A stretch of 62,839 nucleotides of DNA, taken from Bacillota bacterium (lineage in GTDB: Bacteria; Bacillota; UBA4882; UBA8346). Of the stretch, positions 33,842 through 42,419 are shown piece by piece. The notes under the pieces are model-generated. The model did not search any database. It worked only from the letters and a program-made list of their open reading frames with translations, and was not told where the DNA came from. Made by a program: the position numbers and the translations under genes. The stretch lies in assembly GCA_023417475.1 (NCBI GenBank), contig JAEZFP010000026.1, positions 1-62,839 of the forward strand, written 5' to 3'. The first letter of the stretch is position 1. Each line of letters starts with the position of its first letter.

Positions 33842-35056
33842 TTAATAGTAAGCTTCTTCACCGTGTTGGGAGATGTCCAAACCAACTTGTTCCTCGGATT
33901 CGGTGACGCTCAGACCCATGCAGCGATCGATCACTTTCGCCAGCGCATAAGTAACCGCAAAGGAGAAGACAATCACCACGGCGGCGGCTAACACTTGCGT
34001 GCCAAGAAGGTTCCAGTTGCCGTAAAGCAACCCGTTCGCTCCGGCCGGATTAATCGCTTTGCTGGCGAAGATACCGGTGGCGATGGCGCCCCAGGTTCCG
34101 CCGATACCATGGCAAGCCCAGACGTCAAGCGATTCGTCGACTTTCCACTGATTCCGCAACACGATGCAGAAGTAAGAGATGGCTGCGCCGACCGCGCCGA
34201 TGATAATGGCGGAGCTGGGGGAGACGAAACCGGCTGCGGGGGTGATGGCCACCAAGCCGACAACCGCCCCGGTCGCCATGCCGATAGCGCTCGGGCGCTT
34301 GAAGATCCAGTTAATCGCCATCCAGGTCAAACCGGCCGCGGCCGCGGCAATGTTGGTGGTGACAAAAGCATTGGCGGCCAGGCCGTTGCTGCCCAACGCA
34401 CTACCGCCGTTGAAGCCGAACCAGCCGAACCAGAGTAACGCGGCGCCGATCACCGTAAAAGGAATGTTGTTGGGTTCCATGGTAACCACATTGAACCCTT
34501 TGCGTTTCTTGATCACCATTGCAAATGCGAGCGCCGAGTAACCGGCGGTGATATGAACGACGGTTCCACCCGCGAAGTCCAGGGCGCCCAGATTGCGGAT
34601 CCACCCGCCAACCGCCCAGACCCAGTGACAAACCGGGTTGTAAACCAAAGTGGCCCATAATAATGAAAATACGACAAAGCTGCTGAATTTGATTCGTTCG
34701 ACAAACGCTCCCGAGATCAAAGCCGGGGTAATGATGGCAAACATCATTTGAAACGCCATAAACAATATGTGCGGAATCGTAGCGGCGTAATCGGGGTTGG
34801 GTTCAAAACCGACGCCGTTTAAACCGATCCATTTCAAGCCGCCGATCAGACCGTTGATATCGGGGCCGAATGAAATACTGTATCCGAACAAAACCCATTG
34901 GATACTGATCAGTCCAAGCATTGCAAAACTGAACATGATTGTGGAAAGCAGATTTTTCTTGCGGACCATTCCGCCGTAGAATAGACCGAGGGCCGGGGTC
35001 ATTAAGAAGACCAGCGCGGTAGAGACTAAAACCCATGCGGTATCTCCAGCATTCAT
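33842..35056 (-). CDS. amt: Ammonium transporter, Amt/MEP/Rh family
   Basis: 404 residues with 11 membrane segments and landmarks such as NAGDTAWVLVSTALVFLMTPALGLFYGGMV, DFAGGTVVHITAGYSALAFA (pore His), WFGWFGFNGGSALG and DESLDVWACHGIGGTWGAI (second pore His). Imports ammonium through the cytoplasmic membrane. ATG 35056 after TTGGAGG is chosen over TTG 35071. First gene of amt-glnB; a dyad operator-like sequence covers its promoter at 35081-35110. Confidence 0.95.
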   Translation of the reverse strand: MNAGDTAWVLVSTALVFLMTPALGLFYGGMVRKKNLLSTIMFSFAMLGLISIQWVLFGYSISFGPDINGLIGGLKWIGLNGVGFEPNPDYAATIPHILFMAFQMMFAIITPALISGAFVERIKFSSFVVFSLLWATLVYNPVCHWVWAVGGWIRNLGALDFAGGTVVHITAGYSALAFAMVIKKRKGFNVVTMEPNNIPFTVIGAALLWFGWFGFNGGSALGSNGLAANAFVTTNIAAAAAGLTWMAINWIFKRPSAIGMATGAVVGLVAITPAAGFVSPSSAIIIGAVGAAISYFCIVLRNQWKVDESLDVWACHGIGGTWGAIATGIFASKAINPAGANGLLYGNWNLLGTQVLAAAVVIVFSFAVTYALAKVIDRCMGLSVTESEEQVGLDISQHGEEAYY

Positions 35057-35080
35057 TTGATTAACCTCCAAGTTAATTGA

Positions 35081-35110
35081 GTGTGATATAATACTGGAAT
35101 GATATCACAC
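35081..35110 (-). promoter_or_regulatory. Inverted-repeat operator over the amt promoter
   Basis: GTGTGATAT (35081-35089) and ATATCACAC (35102-35110) are perfect 9-bp arms 12 bases apart, i.e. half-site centres 21 bp apart. A minus-strand -10-like TATTAT lies in the left half (35086-35091), 30 bases upstream of the amt ATG. A dimeric regulator could bind here to control nitrogen-dependent expression; the regulator is not identified. Confidence 0.55.
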
Positions 35111-35278
35111 AACTAACATCAGGTCAACAATGGAACAAAAAATTATATTGTTAATAATATATAAATCACAATTACTAACATAGACATTACACAAATTCAT
35201 GTTTTTGGGGATGATATTGTTCGAGGGGATTTGGCGCCTGATTTTACAATCCAATGACGAGCTTGGTTGATTGGAAAT

Positions 35279-35301
35279 AAAAAAACCTGCATATGCAGGT
35301 T
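35279..35301 (-). terminator. Terminator overlapping the transposase stop codon
   Basis: Perfect 18-bp palindrome AACCTGCATATGCAGGTT at 35284-35301. On the minus strand it is followed by seven T; the stop codon of the transposase is part of the stem. Confidence 0.75.
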
Positions 35302-36316
35302 AATTGATTGGGGATTCGATGTAGGCTTTGATGAGCTGAATGGGGACCTTCCCCATGTTGCGGTAGCGGTGGTGCGGGCGTTCGTTGTTGTAATAGCTTA
35401 GCCATGAGTCGAATTCGGCTTGTAAGGTTTCCACGGAATTGATTTGGTCATTGGTCGCTGCCGGTATCAGAAATTCGTTGGTGACGATCGATTGGAACCG
35501 TTCGACGAAACCGTTGGGGCGTTGCTGATTGTCGAGCTTTTGATGTTCGATGTCGTTCAACAATAGGTATAATTCGTAATGATGTTTCGCGCCGCCATGA
35601 TATTCGCGGTTGCGATTGGTGATGATCGCGTCGATTGTCAACTGCCGTTCCTGAAAGAAGGGGAGCGCGTCGTTGTGCAAAACGGCCACGGCGTATCCGG
35701 GAATTTTAGCCGGGTGGATCAGACCGAAAACGTAATTGCTATAATTATCGATAACGATTTGCAGATAGAGTTTTCCTAAATGCTTAAACGTCTTGAGAAA
35801 CAAGGTGTCTTGGGCGAGTACCTGACCGGGGCGGCGGGTTTCGTGATGACGTTCGCGGATGCAAGGATTGGCTGCTTCCAACAAGGTAACCTGTTCGTTG
35901 GACAGTTGTTCGAGACTGGCGGCGTATTTTGCTTCCAGCGATTCCAAACGTTCATTTTTGGTACCCAAACCGTGCTTGATCAGGATATTTTGGACTGTTG
36001 GCGAGCTGACCCGGATTCCAAACCGTTTTAAATGCTCGCTGAGACGAATACAGCCCCAACCGGGATGCTCCAGACTGAGGGCGAGGATTTGCTCCACGAC
36101 CTCCGGCGCGGTGGCGCGGGGATTGGTTTTGACCGCGGCGGGGACGGTTTGAATCCCCTCGAAGCCTTGCTGCTGGTAACGTTCTTTGTATTCGGAAAAT
36201 GCGGTGCGGGGGGCGTTGCCGCGACATGCGTTGCCGATTTGGCTTAAAGCCTGCGACAACTCGATGACGCTCAATCGATTTTGACCTAATTTTCCGGTTG
36301 AATTCATCGGTATCAC
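35300..36316 (-). CDS. IS481-like transposase/integrase with altered catalytic triad
   Basis: 338 residues: an HTH region at about 10-130 and an rve-type RNase H fold. The first acidic residue is kept in LAQDTLFLKTF and the last in RPNGFVERF. The second, usually TDxGxE in IS481 relatives, reads ITNRNREYHGG with Asn for Asp. YELYLLLNDIEH and YNNERPHHRYRNMGKVP support the family. No clear terminal inverted repeats or target duplication could be defined, so this may be an IS remnant or a domesticated copy. It is full length, with no frameshift. It lies between amt and an iclR-type gene. Confidence 0.8.
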   Translation of the reverse strand: MIPMNSTGKLGQNRLSVIELSQALSQIGNACRGNAPRTAFSEYKERYQQQGFEGIQTVPAAVKTNPRATAPEVVEQILALSLEHPGWGCIRLSEHLKRFGIRVSSPTVQNILIKHGLGTKNERLESLEAKYAASLEQLSNEQVTLLEAANPCIRERHHETRRPGQVLAQDTLFLKTFKHLGKLYLQIVIDNYSNYVFGLIHPAKIPGYAVAVLHNDALPFFQERQLTIDAIITNRNREYHGGAKHHYELYLLLNDIEHQKLDNQQRPNGFVERFQSIVTNEFLIPAATNDQINSVETLQAEFDSWLSYYNNERPHHRYRNMGKVPIQLIKAYIESPIN

Positions 36317-36536
36317 CCCTCGTTTGCTTCAGAATAAACCGCACGACCGGTTGCGGGTTTGGTGGTAAAGTCGGGCGATTATATTAGCATAATATTAACA
36401 CATACATGACATTAAATCAATTGCTTCATTACGGTGAAGCGAAAAATTAACAAAGCAAACGAATTTTAAAATGAATACATGACACATATTTGACAGTAAT
36501 TTTAAAAAAGAGCCAATTGACTGTAGGTGTTTTCAA

Positions 36537-36600
36537 AAGATTGCCCCACAATATAAGTGATAGCTTTTTTAGCCTATCAAATAGATTGTGGGGCAATCTT
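36537..36600. repeat. 64-bp perfect-ended palindrome
   Basis: Arms AAGATTGCCCCACAAT (36537-36552) and ATTGTGGGGCAATCTT (36585-36600) match perfectly over 16 bp. A second inner stem (TGATAG/CTATCA) extends the hairpin. It lies 58 bases beyond the stop of the IclR gene and upstream of the IS element. It could terminate the IclR transcript (only TTTT follows on the minus strand) or be a small non-autonomous insertion. Confidence 0.7.
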
Positions 36601-36658
36601 AATTACGATAGTTTTTCAGTCTGACTGCCGTCTTTTGGAAGGCTGCGTAAGTTCGGAA

Positions 36659-37447
36659 CTAAATTGCGGAAGAATAGCCCATGGCCCGGGAGATTTCGAC
36701 GGCGGTGGCGTGCAACCTGACCAACAACTGCTGTTCGTCTTGGTTGAGCGTCTCGCCGAACACCGGTCGAAAGACGCTTAAGGCGCCGACGCAGGTTTTG
36801 AGATAGTTGAAAATCGGCACGCTGATCTCGCGGACGGTTCGGCTGAAATTACTGACTTCGGCGGCATAGCCTTGATTGCGGATTTGCGTCAATTCCAGCT
36901 CGAATTGGTTTGCGTTGTCGATTAGCTGACTGTTGCGGTACACCTCATGCCATTTTTGCCGTTCGGCGCTTTGCAGAAAGGACAATAAAACCTTCCCGGA
37001 ACTGGTCTGACAGGCGGGGACGGGAATACCGGTCTGGATCCCGATCTGGATCGGACCCGCGGTTTTGACGCAATCGGAATAGATGATGTTGTGGGTGGAA
37101 AGGACCGATAAATAAATGGATTCGCTGACCGTATCGGCCAGTTGCGTCAGGTACGGCAAGGCGGTGGGGCGCAGTTCAACCGATTGCAGCGCGGCGTTGC
37201 CGATTAAAAAGGCTTTCAGTCCTAATTTATAATGACCGGTCAACTTGTCACGTTCGACAAAACCGCTGCGACAAAGGGTGTTTAACAAACGGTAGGTCGT
37301 ACTGATACTGAGCTTCGAAAGCTGACTCAGTTTGGTCAAACTCAAGAGACTGTTGTTTTCGGCCAAAATCTCAAGCAACATCAAAGTTCGTTCGACTGTC
37401 TTTACTTTAACTTCGCGTAGTTCGGCGGTGTTTTTCAACTTTTTCAC
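36659..37447 (-). CDS. IclR-family transcriptional regulator
   Basis: 262 residues. N-terminal winged HTH with VERTLMLLEILAENNSLLSLTKLSQLSKLS and TTYRLLNTLCRSGFVERD; C-terminal GAF-like ligand domain with YLSVLSTHNIIYSD, PACQTSSGKVLLSFL and VGALSVFRPVF. Such proteins usually repress catabolic operons until an aromatic acid or sugar acid binds. GTG 37447 is the longest start; TTG 37438 is better spaced from GAGGTG. It is divergent from the CarB-like gene across 386 bases, its most likely target along with itself. Confidence 0.88.
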   Translation of the reverse strand: MKKLKNTAELREVKVKTVERTLMLLEILAENNSLLSLTKLSQLSKLSISTTYRLLNTLCRSGFVERDKLTGHYKLGLKAFLIGNAALQSVELRPTALPYLTQLADTVSESIYLSVLSTHNIIYSDCVKTAGPIQIGIQTGIPVPACQTSSGKVLLSFLQSAERQKWHEVYRNSQLIDNANQFELELTQIRNQGYAAEVSNFSRTVREISVPIFNYLKTCVGALSVFRPVFGETLNQDEQQLLVRLHATAVEISRAMGYSSAI

Positions 37448-37833
37448 CTCAAGATCTTTAAAAATCGGACCGACGTTAACGATGTGTCATATCAACGGTA
37501 CTGATGGTGATATTTTATGTCCGGCCAAGCGGAACATTTACTTTCCATCCGTTAAAAATTATTTCCGATTGTAATGATTGTAAGATATTTGATAGATTGA
37601 TGTCAATATGCGGGAGCCACATTTAACCTAATCTTACATCAGTTTAATGTATACACACTAAGTTTGAATATTCCGCGGGGTTGAAAAAGGGGAATCCCGA
37701 CGCCAGTCGAATAAATATTGTCAATAGATCAGGCGCAACCAATCAATGATGAATGATTATCAAGGAATTTAGGAATCTTACGGTATTGTTTTTAATGGAC
37801 GATGTTGTTGCTTAAGGCCGAAAGGAGCATACG
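37448..37833. other. Divergent intergenic region, IclR gene / CarB-like gene
   Basis: 386 bases, AT-rich, no open frame worth calling and no obvious consensus promoter on either strand. It should hold both divergent promoters and any IclR operator; no clear dyad was found. Confidence 0.4.
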
Positions 37834-40800
37834 ATGACAAACATAAAACGCTATGCGAAACTGCTGTTGGTTGGAGCGGGACCGATCGTCATCGGTCAAG
37901 GAAGCGAGTATGATTATGCGGCGGTTCAGGCCGCGCGTTATTTGCGGTCGCAAGGGTGCGAATTGGTGGTCGCCGACAGCAACGCCGCCGCGCTTTTGGC
38001 GGACCGGGACGAAGCGGAGCGGACTTATTTGGAGCCGTTGACCGCGGATATTTTGGAACAGATCATTATCAAAGAGCAACCTGACGCCATCGTTACGGTT
38101 TTTGGGGGCCAAACCGCGTTAAACTTGGGGTATCAGTTGGAATCGTCCGGGGTTCTCAAACGGTATCATGTTGCGCAGCTGGGGCCGTCGGCCGGGGTTT
38201 ACGAACAGACGGTCGATCCGGCCCAATGCCATCAATTGCTCCAACAACTGGGATTGGCGACCCATTCCTGTTATACGGTGACTACGATTGGCGCCGGGAT
38301 GGAACAAGGACGACAACTGGGATTCCCGGTCGTAGTCCGCAGTATTGGAGCCCAGGAAGGCGCGGGAGTTTGCATCGCGTATAATCAGGAAGAACTGGAA
38401 GACCTCTTGGAACGGGCTTTTAAACTGTCGCCCATGGGGAAAGTGGCGGTGGAAGCGGCGCTGTTGGGTTGGGTTGAGGTCGAGTTGGAGTTGCTCCGCG
38501 ATCTGAAAGGACAATCGCGGATTGTAACGGTGCTGGAAAATATCGATCCGGTTGGCGTACATAGCGGGGACAGTCTGAGTGTGATTCCGCCGTTCGGCCT
38601 TGACGCCGCGCGCCAGGCCGAGCTTGGGGAGCTGGCGCAGCGGATCGGCGCTGCCTTGGGTGTCGTTGGTTTATTCAATCTGCAATTAGCGGTTTCGCCC
38701 CGGACGGGGGAGATCCGGGTGATCGAGCTGAATCCCAGGTTTACCTTTACGGGACTTTTGGCGGCCCGGGCGACCGGATGGCCGTTGCCGGAGTTAACCA
38801 TCCAGTTGCTGCTGGGGGCGGAATTGACGGAATTGCCGCTGCCAACCGCGCCGGCAACGACGTCGGTCATGGTCAAACTGCCCCGTTATGATCTGGCGAA
38901 GTTTCCGGAAGCGGAGACGTTATCCGGTTCCGCGATGCGTTCGCTTGGGGCGGCGGTGGGTTTCGGGCTCGAATTTAAAGAAGCGTTGCAAAAGGCGGTT
39001 TTTTCCTTGGAAAACGGTCGGGCCGGATTGGGTTCCGACGGGTTGGAACCGTCCGAACCGCAATTGACGCCGCGGTTGATCCGGGAAAAGATCATCAGTC
39101 CCGGTCCGGAACGGCTTTACTATCTCTACGCGGCGATCAAAAAAGGCTACTCTCTGACAGAACTGGAGCAACTCACGCAGTTGAGCGCCTGGTTCCTCAA
39201 GGAACTGAAAGAACTGGCCGTTTGGGAGAAAGAGTTAACTACCTACGCATTGTACAATCTGCCGGCCGACGGCTTTTTAAAAGCAAAACGCTGGGGTTTT
39301 TCCGATCTTCAGTTAGCTTATGTGCTCCGTACCACCGAGCGGGAGGTTCGCAAGAAACGGACCGGTTTGGGAGTCCGCCCCCGTTGGGTCGCCCTTTGGT
39401 CCCCGGAAGAGCCCGGAACTGCGGGGGTTTGGTTCTCCAGTTACGGCGAAACGACTTCCGAGTTTAATAAAACCGGGGCCGCGCCGTATCTCGTCCTGGG
39501 GTCCGGTCCCAATCGGATCGGCGCCGGGGCCGAGCAGACGTACTTGCTGGCGAAAGCGGTTGCGGCGCTGTCCGGGCAAGCCGCGACGGTTTTGGTGGAT
39601 TCCAATCCGGCAACGGTCGGCGGCGATCCGGTTCAAACCGCGATCTTTTTCGAACCGTTGCAGTTCGAGCAGATTGCCAATATTGTCGAGCTGACGGGGA
39701 CAACCGGAATTATCAGCCAGTTCGGCGGCGCGGCTGCAAGCAAATTAGTCGTTTCCCTCGGCAAGGCCGGCTTCCCGCTGCTTGGTCGGACGGAGCAAAA
39801 CATAACCGGTTTGGGGGCTTTGGAACGTTTGCGCGAGCAAGGGATCAGGCAACCGGAACGCCATCAGGTGGACGATCTTGAACAGCTGTTGCGGGTTGCC
39901 AAAACGCTGGGTTATCCGTTGCAGGTGCGGACCGAGGATGGCGGTTGGGCGGAGGTTATTTTCAATCCGGAAGCCTTGCCGGGATGTTTTGAACCAAGTA
40001 AACATGGCGCAAAATACCCGGTTTATCTTGAAAAATATCTTGATAACGCCATCGGCGTCGCCGGCGATTTCCTGTCCGACGGGACCACCGCGGTGTTGGT
40101 CGCGGTGATGGAACATATCGAAGAGGCGTCCATTCACACCGGGGACAGCGCGTTATCGTTCCCCCCGTATACAGTGGGGGAAGCGGATCTGGAGACAATC
40201 CGGCGGGTTGGGACAGCGGTCGCCAAACAACTGGAGCTTACAGGGTTGTTTCATTTGAAGTTCGGAATCTGGCATGGTGATGTTTACCTGCTGCAATTGG
40301 AAGTGGGAGCCGGTTTGACTACTCCGTTTGCGGAAAAAACCACGGGGATGCCGTTGATTGCGGCGGCGGTCCGGACCCTGTTGGGCGTCGACCTTGCCGG
40401 AATGCAATTTATTCCGGAAGTGCCCCGATTTACAATGGTGAAAGAAGCGATGTTGCCATTTGATCGTTTCCCCGGAGTGGACCCGATCCTCGGACCGGAG
40501 ATGCGTTCAACCGGTTCGGCGTTGGGCGTGGCGGCGGAATTCGGTTCGGCCTTTATTAAAGCGCAATTGGCAGTGGGAGCGGACATTCCGACCGCCGGCG
40601 CGGTATTTATGAGTATCCGCGAGGAAGACCGGCGGTCGTTCATTCCGATCGCCAAACAATTGAGGAGCTTGGGATTTGATATTGTCGCCACGGAGGAGAC
40701 CGCCCGCCTGTTGGAACGGCAGCAGATTGACTGCCGGATTGTCCTGCGGATCAGCGAGGGCCGTCCCAATATTCTCGATGAGTTGAAGAATGGCCGGGTT

Positions 40801-40983
40801 CAATGGATTATCAGCATTCCCTCGGGCCCCCGGACTACGGTTGAAGAACGGTTGATTCGTACCACCGCGGCCAAACGGGGAATTCCGATCATTACCACGG
40901 TCGCCGGGGCATTGGCGGCAGTGGCGGGTTTGGACTATTGTCAACCTGTCAAGCTACGGATCAAGCCGCTGCAAGATTATTAA
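37834..40983 (+). CDS. Diverged stand-alone carbamoyl-phosphate synthase large-subunit paralogue
   Basis: 1049 residues, close to CarB length, with both ATP-grasp halves and a C-terminal MGS-like allosteric domain (AGAVFMSIREEDRRSFIPIAKQL). The first half keeps VGAGPIVIGQGSEYDYA, NIDPVGVHSGDS and E298-x-N300-x-R302 (ELNPR), but its Gly-rich loop is altered (SIGAQEGAGVC). In the second half the EVNPRASRT block aligns with QLEVGAGLTT, changing metal ligands Glu to Gln821 and Asn to Glu823, and Arg to Gly825. No carA or pyrimidine/arginine gene is nearby. Likely a paralogue with changed or partial activity. ATG after AAAGGAG; divergent from the IclR gene. Confidence 0.8.
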   Translation: MTNIKRYAKLLLVGAGPIVIGQGSEYDYAAVQAARYLRSQGCELVVADSNAAALLADRDEAERTYLEPLTADILEQIIIKEQPDAIVTVFGGQTALNLGYQLESSGVLKRYHVAQLGPSAGVYEQTVDPAQCHQLLQQLGLATHSCYTVTTIGAGMEQGRQLGFPVVVRSIGAQEGAGVCIAYNQEELEDLLERAFKLSPMGKVAVEAALLGWVEVELELLRDLKGQSRIVTVLENIDPVGVHSGDSLSVIPPFGLDAARQAELGELAQRIGAALGVVGLFNLQLAVSPRTGEIRVIELNPRFTFTGLLAARATGWPLPELTIQLLLGAELTELPLPTAPATTSVMVKLPRYDLAKFPEAETLSGSAMRSLGAAVGFGLEFKEALQKAVFSLENGRAGLGSDGLEPSEPQLTPRLIREKIISPGPERLYYLYAAIKKGYSLTELEQLTQLSAWFLKELKELAVWEKELTTYALYNLPADGFLKAKRWGFSDLQLAYVLRTTEREVRKKRTGLGVRPRWVALWSPEEPGTAGVWFSSYGETTSEFNKTGAAPYLVLGSGPNRIGAGAEQTYLLAKAVAALSGQAATVLVDSNPATVGGDPVQTAIFFEPLQFEQIANIVELTGTTGIISQFGGAAASKLVVSLGKAGFPLLGRTEQNITGLGALERLREQGIRQPERHQVDDLEQLLRVAKTLGYPLQVRTEDGGWAEVIFNPEALPGCFEPSKHGAKYPVYLEKYLDNAIGVAGDFLSDGTTAVLVAVMEHIEEASIHTGDSALSFPPYTVGEADLETIRRVGTAVAKQLELTGLFHLKFGIWHGDVYLLQLEVGAGLTTPFAEKTTGMPLIAAAVRTLLGVDLAGMQFIPEVPRFTMVKEAMLPFDRFPGVDPILGPEMRSTGSALGVAAEFGSAFIKAQLAVGADIPTAGAVFMSIREEDRRSFIPIAKQLRSLGFDIVATEETARLLERQQIDCRIVLRISEGRPNILDELKNGRVQWIISIPSGPRTTVEERLIRTTAAKRGIPIITTVAGALAAVAGLDYCQPVKLRIKPLQDY

Positions 40984-41152
40984 TAACCTGCCGGGACATC
41001 AACGCTGGGCTTGGTTTGCGCGTAAAAGACTACTTCTTCGCCGAGGTAGTCTTTGCTGCTTTTGAGCGGGGATAAGGTTGCATCATGCGGCAATTGTTCC
41101 GGCTGATCTGGCAACGGTTTCGGGAATTGGATCGAAATTTAACGTTCGGGCA

Positions 41153-41179
41153 ATAGGAACTGACCAAAGAAAAGCGAAT
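41153..41179 (+). promoter_or_regulatory. Candidate sigma-H promoter for the AraC gene
   Basis: ATAGGAACT (-35 type RnAGGAwWW), an 11-base spacer, then AGCGAAT (-10 type RnnGAAT), about 90 bases upstream of the start codon. Same geometry as 2430-2456 and 8908-8934. A weak hairpin (AAAGACTAC/GTAGTCTTT, 41025-41054) upstream may end the CarB-like transcript. Confidence 0.45.
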
Positions 41180-41267
41180 ATCAAATTAAGGCTTGGTTTA
41201 TTACAATGAAGCTTGTTTTAAAATCTTCTTAAATTGAAACGTCCGACAATAAACACTGTGAGGAAAT

Positions 41268-42134
41268 ATGGCAAAACGCGTACGCTGTTCATATGTTTGC
41301 TCAGGAATCGATTATCTGCAACAGATCAAACTGCAGCATTTTGTCGATAAAGATTTTATCGCGGAGACCCCGAGTCAAGTGATTAAATGTCACCGTCATG
41401 AAGCGTGGCAAATTTGGTTTATTATTGAGGGAAACGTCCAGGCCGAGGTCAATGGGACGGTTATGGATGGGCGTCCGGAGGATCTCTTCTTAATCCGGGG
41501 CAATGACTTTCATGAGCTGTGGACCAAAGACGGGTCCGGCTGTCATGTGGTGGATATCAAATTTACGTTTAACCCCGAGTTTATCGGGATCAATCCCTTG
41601 GAATTAAAAAGCGTGCGCTTGCGCGAAAAAAGTATCGTGCAGCGCTTGATCGAGAAGATCCTTTTTGAAGTCGGCGACCGTAAACCGGGTTGGGAATTGA
41701 TGCTTAATCTGCATTTGGTGGAGTTGGTCGCCCGCACGTTGCGCCGGGCTTATGTTGATAATCAACAGCTGGAGCAGTCGAAACCTTCGTTGGATCGAAC
41801 GCTTTACCACCATTTTGTGGTATCCCAGGTTAAAGCGTTTATCGACTCCAACTACAACCGGGAATTGTCCATCAATATCCTGGCGGAACAGGTTCATCTA
41901 AACCCGAAGTATTTAAGCCACATCTTCAAAAAGGTGACCGGCTCGCCGATCAGCCATTATTTGACTGAAACCAGGTTGGCGAAGGCCAAAGAGTTGTTGC
42001 TGGATTCGCACCTGTCAATTAAAGAGATCGCTTTGGAGGTCGGTTATACCGACACCAGTTATTTTGACCGGGTTTTCAAAAAGATTGAGCGGGTATCCCC
42101 AAACGATTACCGGACCCGGGTTTTGGAAGAGTAG
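41268..42134 (+). CDS. AraC-family transcriptional regulator with cupin sensor domain
   Basis: 288 residues. N-terminal cupin-type ligand domain (CHRHEAWQIWFIIEGNVQAEVNGTV, RGNDFHELW) and C-terminal double HTH with INILAEQVHLNPKYLSHIFKKVTGSPISHYL and IKEIALEVGYTDTSYFDRVFKK. Typically an activator of sugar or nutrient-uptake genes. It precedes, in the same direction, the second NMT1-type ABC importer (42420 on), the plausible target. A 21-bp tandem array separates them. Confidence 0.9.
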   Translation: MAKRVRCSYVCSGIDYLQQIKLQHFVDKDFIAETPSQVIKCHRHEAWQIWFIIEGNVQAEVNGTVMDGRPEDLFLIRGNDFHELWTKDGSGCHVVDIKFTFNPEFIGINPLELKSVRLREKSIVQRLIEKILFEVGDRKPGWELMLNLHLVELVARTLRRAYVDNQQLEQSKPSLDRTLYHHFVVSQVKAFIDSNYNRELSINILAEQVHLNPKYLSHIFKKVTGSPISHYLTETRLAKAKELLLDSHLSIKEIALEVGYTDTSYFDRVFKKIERVSPNDYRTRVLEE

Positions 42135-42138
42135 TATT

Positions 42139-42306
42139 GGCCCAAAAATGGATTTTGGGCGCTGGATTTGATATTTTGGTACCTGAATGGCCAATTCCGG
42201 TACTTGGATCTTGAATTTGGGTCGTACGATTTGACATTCCGGTCGTTAAATTGTGAATTCCGGTCGCCGGATCAAATATTTGGATAGTTGGCGCTAAAAT
42301 TGAAGC
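42139..42306. repeat. Degenerate 21-bp tandem array
   Basis: Eight units of 21 bp starting at 42139, 42160, 42181, 42202, 42223, 42244, 42265 and 42286, with a consensus close to CGTTGGATTTGAATTCCGGT plus one variable base. The strongest conservation is the ATTCCGGT end. Units are diverged (roughly half to three quarters identical), so this is an old array. No DnaA box. It lies between araC and the binding-protein gene and fills most of that leader. Confidence 0.75.
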
Positions 42307-42419
42307 CGTTATATTTCAAATTTTGCTACCTTGCTTGTCATATTAACAAGTTCGCTACGCCAAATTGGAGCGGACAACGGCTTGGTGGCGAACGAAGCGG
42401 TTAAAATGAGGTGGTTGTG

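Noticed and set aside
41084..41155. 23-codon frame between the CarB-like and AraC genes
   Set aside because: Poor ribosome site and no hydrophobic or conserved pattern; the segment looks like worn 21-bp repeat DNA.
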